Shown in pieces: positions 32,667 through 37,442 of a DNA stretch of 37,442 bases (position 1 is the stretch's first letter; each line of letters starts with the position of its first letter). The notes under the pieces were generated by a model, which saw only the letters and a program-made list of their open reading frames with translations, made no database searches and had not been told where the DNA came from. The DNA is from Firmicutes bacterium CAG:582 (GTDB lineage: Bacteria; Bacillota_I; Bacilli_A; RF39; UBA660), in contig FR884172.1 in NCBI GenBank assembly GCA_000435515.1, forward strand, positions 246 through 37,687, read 5' to 3'. A program made the translations under genes and the position numbers.

Positions 32667-33108
32667 TTTTAACATCTCCTTTAACGGTTGCTATAACAAG
32701 TAATACAACTCCAACTACTATTGACATATCTGCTATATTAAATATTGGAAAATGATATCCAAATATATTTATACCTATAAAATCTCTTACATATCCATAA
32801 AATATCCTATCAATTAAGTTACCAAGTATTCCACCAAATAAAAGACCAAATGATGTATCATTATATCTATTTGATGGATATGAAAACATTAAACTATAAA
32901 CAATAACCAACATAACTATTGAAATAACAATTAGTAAAGTTACCTTTCCCTCTAAAATAGACCATGATGCACCCGTATTTTTACTAAAAGCGAAATAAAG
33001 TACGTTGCTTATGATATTAACACTTGTATTTGCCATTTGAACCACTAACTTAGTGATTTGATCAAGCAACAATACAATAATTGATATAATAACTATTCTT
33101 TTATTCAT
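32626..33108 (-). CDS. lspA: Lipoprotein signal peptidase
   Basis: This 160-residue protein has four membrane segments and the two catalytic Asp: D100 in GNLIDR and D127 in FNIADMS. FSKNTGASWS is the conserved Asn-Thr-Gly-Ala motif. The aspartic signal peptidase II cleaves the signal peptide of lipoproteins after lipid attachment. A Lys/Arg-rich tail (SRRRKFKNR) ends the protein and overlaps rluD by about 40 bases. It is part of the ylmC-lspA-rluD-rhomboid unit. Confidence 0.96.
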   Translation of the reverse strand: MNKRIVIISIIVLLLDQITKLVVQMANTSVNIISNVLYFAFSKNTGASWSILEGKVTLLIVISIVMLVIVYSLMFSYPSNRYNDTSFGLLFGGILGNLIDRIFYGYVRDFIGINIFGYHFPIFNIADMSIVVGVVLLVIATVKGDVKNGTFSRRRKFKNR

Positions 33109-33141
33109 ATATCAACACCCATAAAGATTATAACTTATAAA

Positions 33142-33366
33142 TCATAAATCTACAAGTATTACATCCTCTCCTATTTTAACAACTTGATTCAATTTTATAC
33201 TTGTTTCATTATTATATATATTAAGCTTTTTTAATATTTTTTTTGGTTCAACTACAAAAAAGTTAATCATACCACTTTCTAGGATGTCCACATCTATAAT
33301 TCTCCCAATATTTCTTCCATCATTTTTATTAACAACATCTTTTGTTTGTAAATCACTTATACGCAT
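33142..33366 (-). CDS. PRC-barrel protein, YlmC/YmxH family
   Basis: The 74-residue protein starts MRISDLQTKDVVNKNDGRNI and continues GRIIDVDI, then ends with a small beta barrel. This matches the YlmC/YmxH sporulation-associated PRC-barrel family of Firmicutes, whose role is not clear. It starts at ATG 33366, six bases after GGGTG. It lies 33 bases before lspA and 44 bases after the frameshifted gene, and is probably transcribed with lspA. Confidence 0.8.
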   Translation of the reverse strand: MRISDLQTKDVVNKNDGRNIGRIIDVDILESGMINFFVVEPKKILKKLNIYNNETSIKLNQVVKIGEDVILVDL

Positions 33367-33410
33367 ATAAACACCCATTAAATTATACGGAAAAAATTAT
33401 TTTTTTATAC

Positions 33411-33804
33411 TTAAAATTTCCAAGTAGAATGATCACTTAATTTAAAATCGTCATTAAAATTAAAGTCAATATTGAATCGGTTTATAAACTCATCAATTTC
33501 TTTTCTACTTATAAAACAGGTATCAACACTTGTTACTTCTTCAATTGCTGAAAGCACTGGAACACATCTATAAATATATATAATATTGTTCATAAATCCA
33601 ATATTTTTATTAAACTTTATTTCATGATAATTTTTTTCTACCAAAGCCAGAAGTTCACTTACATCTCCATCATCAAAAAAAACCATATTCATCGTTTTTA
33701 AAACATAATTCTGGCACATCTTTTATGTTAGAAGTTTTGTATTCAACATCAAAATAAATTATATATATATTATTATTAATTGTTATTTTTCTTTTTATTT
33801 GCAT
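33411..33804 (-). pseudogene. Small gene broken by a frameshift in an 8-T run (possibly phase-variable)
   Basis: A frame starting at ATG 33804 (AAAGGAG nine bases upstream) encodes MQIKRKITINNNIYIIYFDV and further, and stops after 43 codons at TGA 33675-33673, directly after a run of eight T (33675-33682 on plus, as A). Another frame continues from the same place as DDGDVSELLALVEKNY to HSTWKF. Removing one T joins them to one plausible protein of about 130 residues without a better internal start. The downstream frame alone begins without a good ribosome site. Either a true disruption, a slippery tract that switches the gene on and off, or a sequencing error. Family not recognised. Confidence 0.6.
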
Positions 33805-33854
33805 GAGTATTCTCCTTTATCAATTCATACAAAATTATACCACTAAGAACTAAA

Positions 33855-33886
33855 TAAAAATACCTAGAATATATATTCTAAGTATT
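33855..33886 (-). terminator. Terminator of the leuS operon
   Basis: Minus-strand AATACTTAGAAT and ATTCTAGGTATT pair over 12 bp around a 4-base loop and are followed by TTTTT, just after the leuS stop. Confidence 0.85.
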
Positions 33887-33891
33887 AATTA

Positions 33892-36300
33892 CTATTTTAC
33901 AACTATATTAACAATTCTGCCCTTTATTACAATAACTTTAACTATTTCTTTTCCTTCAATATGTTTTTTAACGTTTTCTTCACTTAAGGCTTTTTCTTTT
34001 ATTTCATCTTCAGTTTCATCAGCTAAAACTGTAATTGTTCCTCTTACTTTACCATTAACTTGAACACCTATAGTAGTTTCGTTTTCTACAAGTTTAGACT
34101 TATCAACTACTGGCCAAGAAGATTTACAAATTGTATCTCCTAAAGCGTAATATTCATTTAATTCCTCCGTAATATGTGGAGCAATTGGATTTAAAAGAGT
34201 TAACAATAATCTATATTCATCTTTAGTAATTGTTTCATAAGAATCAAGTTCATTAAGCAAAATCATTAAAGCTGATACTGCTGTATTATATTTCAAAGTT
34301 ACTAAATCATTTGAAACCTTATCAATTGTTTTATTTATCAACACTTCATTTGAATAACCAGTCTTATCATTAAGTTTTTCTCCTAATTTAATAACACGAT
34401 CAATGAAACGTTTACATCCTTTTAATGAATCAGTATTCCATGGAGCATCCATTTGATAATCTCCCATAAACATTTCATATGTTCTTAAAGTATCAGCACC
34501 ATATTCATTTACTATATCATCTGGATTGATAACATTGCCTTTACTCTTACTCATCTTTTGATTATCTGAACCTAAAATCATACCATGACTTACACGTACA
34601 TCAATCATTTCTTTATTAGGAACTAGCCCAAAATTATAAAGCATTTGAACCCAGAATCTTGCATAAAGTAAATGTCTTGCAGTATGCTCCATTCCACCAT
34701 TATACCAATTAACTTTACCCCAATATTTCATTGCATCCATTGAAGCAAATTCATGAGAGTTATGAGCATCCATAAATCTTAAGAAATACCAACTAGATCC
34801 AGCCCATTGAGGCATTGTATCAGTTTCTCTTGTAGCGTCCCCACCACACTTTGGACATTTTGTATTTACCCAAGATGTAATTTTTGCTAAAGGAGACTCT
34901 CCATCATCCGTTGGTTCATATTCAGCAACATCAGGAAGCACAAGTGGTAAATCACTTTCATTCATTGGAACCCATCCACATTTAGGACAATTAATCATTG
35001 GAATTGGTTCACCCCAGAATCTTTGTCTTGAGAAAATCCAATCACGCATTTTATAGTTATTTACACGTCTTGCAATTCCTTCACTCTCTAATTTTTTAGT
35101 TATTGCTTTCTTTGCTTCTTCAACAGTTAAACCAGTGAATTCTTCAGAGTTGATAAGCTTACAACCTACGCCTAAATAATCTTGTTTTTCAAAAGCATGC
35201 TCACTTACATCAGCTCCATCTATAACTTGAATCATCTCAAGATTATGAGCAACAGCATATTCAAAGTCTCTTTGATCATGACTAGGAACAGCCATAACAG
35301 CACCTGTTCCATAAGAACCTAAAACAAAGTCTCCTAAGAATACTGGAACTTCACGACCATTTACTGGATTAATTGCTTTAATACCTTTTAAGATACATCC
35401 AGTTTTACCCTTATTAAGTTCAGTTCTATCCATTGCACTTTTCTTTTCAGTTTCATGAATATAATCCATTACTTCATCTTTATTTTCAACTCTTGGAAGA
35501 AGTTCTTTAATAAGTTTACCATCTGGTGCAATTACAAAGAAAGTAATACCATAAACAGTTTCAATACAAGTTGTAAATATTGAAAATTTTCCACCACCAA
35601 CTATGTTAACATCCATTTCTACACCAGTTGATTTACCTATCCAATTTATTTGACCTAATTTTACTTTTTCAGCAAAATGAGTATCTTCAAGTCCAGTAAG
35701 CAAATCTTCAGCATAATCGCTCATTCTAAGCATCCATTGACTTTTCTCTTTTTGAACAACACTTGTTCCACATCTTTCACAAACTCCACCAGCAGCATCC
35801 TCGTTTGATAAAACCATTTTACATTTTGGACACCAGTTAACAGGAACTGTATCTTTATAAGCCATACCATGTTTATAAAATTGTAAGAATTGCCATTGAG
35901 TCCACTTATAATATTCAGGGTCAGTTGTTGAAAATTCTCTACTCCAATCAAAAGACATTCCTAAACTCTTCATTTGATTTCTAAAATGATCTATATTAAT
36001 TCTAGTTGCCTCTTTAGGATGAACATGATTCTTTATAGCATATTCTTCAGCAGGTGCTCCAAAAGCATCAAATCCCATTGGATATAAAACATTATAACCT
36101 TGCATTCTTTTCATTCTAGCCATTGCGTCTTGAGCAGTATAACTTCTTACATGTCCAACATGAAGACCAGCTCCACTTGGATAAGGAAATTCAACCAATA
36201 TATAATAAGGGTTTGCTCCTTCATTTTTTACTTCAAAAGTATGATTTTCATACCAATACTTTTGCCATTTTTTTTCAATATTTTTAAAATTATATTCCAT
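33892..36300 (-). CDS. leuS: Leucyl-tRNA synthetase
   Basis: This 802-residue class Ia synthetase charges tRNA-Leu with leucine. The HIGH-like motif is in PSGAGLHVGHVRSYTAQDAM and KMSKS in NQKMSKSKGNV. The CP1 editing domain contains FVLGSYGTGAVMAVPSHDQR, and the Leu-specific MDAPW segment lies further on. Two CxxC pairs, in NWCPKCKM and VCERCG, and a second set, in NCPKCGW and KCPKCGG, look like zinc sites, common in Gram-positive LeuRS. It is the second gene of a T-box-controlled transcript and starts two bases after the stop of the small membrane-protein gene. ATG 36300 has AAAGG before it. Confidence 0.97.
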   Translation of the reverse strand: MEYNFKNIEKKWQKYWYENHTFEVKNEGANPYYILVEFPYPSGAGLHVGHVRSYTAQDAMARMKRMQGYNVLYPMGFDAFGAPAEEYAIKNHVHPKEATRINIDHFRNQMKSLGMSFDWSREFSTTDPEYYKWTQWQFLQFYKHGMAYKDTVPVNWCPKCKMVLSNEDAAGGVCERCGTSVVQKEKSQWMLRMSDYAEDLLTGLEDTHFAEKVKLGQINWIGKSTGVEMDVNIVGGGKFSIFTTCIETVYGITFFVIAPDGKLIKELLPRVENKDEVMDYIHETEKKSAMDRTELNKGKTGCILKGIKAINPVNGREVPVFLGDFVLGSYGTGAVMAVPSHDQRDFEYAVAHNLEMIQVIDGADVSEHAFEKQDYLGVGCKLINSEEFTGLTVEEAKKAITKKLESEGIARRVNNYKMRDWIFSRQRFWGEPIPMINCPKCGWVPMNESDLPLVLPDVAEYEPTDDGESPLAKITSWVNTKCPKCGGDATRETDTMPQWAGSSWYFLRFMDAHNSHEFASMDAMKYWGKVNWYNGGMEHTARHLLYARFWVQMLYNFGLVPNKEMIDVRVSHGMILGSDNQKMSKSKGNVINPDDIVNEYGADTLRTYEMFMGDYQMDAPWNTDSLKGCKRFIDRVIKLGEKLNDKTGYSNEVLINKTIDKVSNDLVTLKYNTAVSALMILLNELDSYETITKDEYRLLLTLLNPIAPHITEELNEYYALGDTICKSSWPVVDKSKLVENETTIGVQVNGKVRGTITVLADETEDEIKEKALSEENVKKHIEGKEIVKVIVIKGRIVNIVVK

Positions 36301-36302
36301 AA

Positions 36303-36641
36303 TTACCAACCTTTCTTCTTTAAGATATAACCTATTAAATTATAACTTATTATTATTAAAACTATAAATAAAACAAATGAAACAAACGCTAAAACAAAAT
36401 AATTAATATTCCATCTCAATATAAGTTCAATCGCAATACTTATAATCAAAGTATTATCAATAATTATTATTTTAGATAAAGCATCTATCTTTTTATCATC
36501 CAGTTTTAACTTATATTTTTTTTGAATAAATAACAATGCTTTATTACTTATAAGAGCATCATTTTTTTTCATATGAACATAGTTAATAAGATAATTAATT
36601 ATAAATACTATAAATGCAATTACTACAAATTCTAAAATCAT
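36303..36641 (-). CDS. Small membrane protein between the leucine T-box and leuS
   Basis: The 112-residue protein has three hydrophobic segments (about 1-22, 60-78 and 82-108) and a charged loop between the first two (MKKNDALISNKALLFIQKKYKLKLDDKK). No family is recognised. ATG 36641 lies five bases after GGAGG; the open frame upstream of it is in the T-box terminator and is not translated. Its place between T-box and leuS means it is controlled by uncharged tRNA-Leu. Whether it acts in leucine metabolism or transport, or is just carried along, cannot be said. Confidence 0.72.
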   Translation of the reverse strand: MILEFVVIAFIVFIINYLINYVHMKKNDALISNKALLFIQKKYKLKLDDKKIDALSKIIIIDNTLIISIAIELILRWNINYFVLAFVSFVLFIVLIIISYNLIGYILKKKGW

Positions 36642-36649
36642 TTTAACCT

Positions 36650-36846
36650 CCAAAAAAAAGATGATACCAAAAGGACGAAAATACTTCCGTGGTACCACCT
36701 TACTTTAACACTCATAAGACTTTAAAGGGTCAAACCTTACACATCCAAAAACAAGTTCATAAATCTCTTATGTTTATTTTCACCAACCATAAACTCTCTA
36801 ATAATAAGATAATTTATTACTACTTTTTCTTCATCTGCTTGAATGT
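36650..36846 (-). promoter_or_regulatory. Leucine T-box riboswitch
   Basis: The leader of about 190 bases carries the T-box core AAGGTGGTACCACGG (36701-36687). Upstream is a stem I with AGAGAGTTTATGGTTGGTG and a GAACTTG segment that gives a possible CTT (Leu) specifier at 36755-36753. The end is a terminator hairpin using GGTACCACGG and GTCCTTTTGGTATC followed by eight T. Uncharged tRNA-Leu would stabilise the antiterminator and let transcription reach the membrane-protein gene and leuS. Confidence 0.9.
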
Positions 36847-36875
36847 ATTATACAAAAAAATACTATAAATGTAAA
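36847..36875 (-). promoter_or_regulatory. Promoter of the T-box-leuS operon
   Basis: Minus-strand TTTACA (36875-36870), 17 bases, then TATAAT (36852-36847). The T-box leader starts a few bases later. Confidence 0.85.
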
Positions 36876-36931
36876 TAAAAAAATAATAATTTATCTTTGT
36901 TTAAATTTTAATGTAGATTTTATTAAACCAT

Positions 36932-36957
36932 TATAAAAAGGAGACAAAAGTCTCCTA
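36932..36957 (-). terminator. Terminator downstream of the variable-protein gene
   Basis: Minus-strand AGGAGAC and GTCTCCT pair around TTTT and are followed by TTTTTA. It lies 145 bases after the stop of the gene at 37102. The bases between (36958-37101) contain no gene; the segment right after the stop may belong to the DGR homing region. Confidence 0.85.
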
Positions 36958-37101
36958 AAACCCAACATTTAATAATCGATAAATTATTAATTTTTTTAAT
37001 TTAGAAATTAATATATTTCCATTATTTTATTTTTTCTTTATAATGCTGGTTTGTGAATCCCCACTTACTTTTATCTCTTTTTACAGTTTTCTATATCTGC
37101 A

Positions 37102-37442
37102 TTATGCGATTCGGAAAGCTGGAGAAACCCCGCGAAAGCCGGCCGCACCGAAGCCGTTCCAGTCGCCACCATTGTCGACACCAAGGAAGTCGCTGGCACC
37201 ACCAGAAAAAGCCGTACGAAGCCACCAAGAATCGTTACTTCCGTTATATTGTTTTATTGTTCCTGAATAACTACCTGGTGTTACTCCTTGTTTCTTATAA
37301 TAATCTAATTGTTTTGATGTTCTTACTGATGTATCATAATTATTACCATTCCAAACTTCTTGAGCACTTAATAAATATAATTTATCTTGTGTTTCAAAGT
37401 TTGTTTCGCCTGATGTACTTCCATGTCCTGATATTACTTTTG
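37102..37442 (-). CDS. Diversity-generating retroelement target protein, DUF6273/C-type-lectin C-terminus (partial)
   Basis: The visible 112 residues are the C-terminal part; the start is beyond the window. They contain DKLYLLSAQEVWNG, then SKQLDYYKKQGV, then YSGTIKQYNGSNDSWWLRTA, and end in GVSPAFRIA. Leu-Ser-x-Glu, YYxxxG, WWLR and GVSPAFRI are hallmarks of DUF6273 proteins, whose fold is like the C-type lectin used as DGR target. The last 45 codons differ from the rest: GC-rich, ending often in C (GCC AGC GAC TTC; GGC GAC TGG AAC GGC TTC), with adenine rare. This indicates adenine-directed mutagenesis from a template repeat. The function would be ligand or receptor binding that can change. 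A terminator lies downstream at 36932. Confidence 0.82.
   Translation of the reverse strand, partial: KVISGHGSTSGETNFETQDKLYLLSAQEVWNGNNYDTSVRTSKQLDYYKKQGVTPGSYSGTIKQYNGSNDSWWLRTAFSGGASDFLGVDNGGDWNGFGAAGFRGVSPAFRIA
37107..37236 (-). other. Variable region (VR) of the DGR target
   Basis: In the 120 bases 37111-37230 I count 72 G or C (60 %) and only 11 A on the coding strand, while DNA on both sides is AT-rich. Codons at the presumed ligand face are NNC or NNT. The stop codon follows the VR directly. The cognate template repeat, an A-rich near copy, was not found in this window. Confidence 0.75.

Noticed and set aside
37043..37270. Plus-strand open frame of 75 codons at the right end
   Set aside because: It is the antisense of the variable region; the minus-strand frame has the DUF6273 motifs and a stop plus terminator at the expected places.
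1..37442. Template repeat of the DGR
   Set aside because: I looked for an A-rich near copy of the variable region (runs of AAC codons before GGGGTTTCTCCAGC) on both strands and did not find one in the window.
1..37442. CRISPR array
   Set aside because: No regularly spaced direct repeats with unique spacers were seen; the only multi-copy short repeats are terminators and the eight protein repeats.
1..37442. Mycoplasma genetic code (TGA as Trp)
   Set aside because: TGA serves as stop in several genes, and conserved Trp positions use TGG.

Overview
The window is very AT-rich DNA with short intergenic gaps and Gram-positive-type signals. It has strong GGAGG or GGTGAT ribosome sites, TTGACA/TATAAT promoters, a leucyl T-box, ScpA/ScpB, a LexA with a Bacillus-type operator, a CotD-like coat protein and a YlmC-type PRC-barrel protein. 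TGA is used as a stop (for example the NUDIX gene and the 26288-27235 gene) and TGG encodes Trp, so the standard code applies rather than the Mycoplasma code. The best guess is an uncultured, probably gut-associated member of the Bacilli; species and genus cannot be told from the sequence.

Layout: almost all genes lie on the minus strand. At 1-660 there is the tail of an IS30-like transposase and an untranslated stretch with repeated CGGGAC motifs. From 660 to 10.9 kb are a calcium-type P-ATPase, rpoZ, a Fic protein, two HAD phosphatases, a CotD-like protein, a DHH phosphoesterase, a NUDIX hydrolase and several small unknowns. From 10.9 to 13.6 kb a KilA-N protein and an unknown 394-residue protein lie between two near-identical direct repeats, each the 3' end of a short RNA-like unit that ends in a helix followed by ACCA. 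From 13.6 to 16.4 kb is a three-gene unit (HAD, MFS carrier, GNAT_C-type acyltransferase). From 16.6 to 21.5 kb are a zinc-ribbon protein, a histidine phosphatase, tRNA-Thr(CGT), an ABC exporter pair and an MmcQ/YjbR protein.

From 21.6 to 24.0 kb, on the plus strand, tRNA-Leu(CAA) precedes a 749-residue protein with eight repeats of about 56 residues fused to a sigma-70-like C-terminus. From 24 to 29.7 kb are a transglutaminase-like protein, the scpA-scpB unit, miaB and lexA. A 46-codon membrane peptide gene lies divergent to lexA; its promoter has a LexA operator inside the spacer, which makes it a candidate SOS cell-division inhibitor comparable in position to yneA. From 29.7 to 33.8 kb are a HipA-like protein, rhomboid protease, rluD, lspA, ylmC and a gene broken by a poly-T frameshift. 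From 33.9 to 36.9 kb a leucine T-box drives a small membrane protein and leuS.

The window ends inside a gene (37102-37442) whose last 45 or so codons are GC-rich and depleted of adenine on the coding strand, rich in NNC codons, and end in the GVSPAFRI motif of DUF6273/C-type-lectin proteins. This is the signature of a diversity-generating retroelement target. The template repeat and reverse transcriptase are not in the window.
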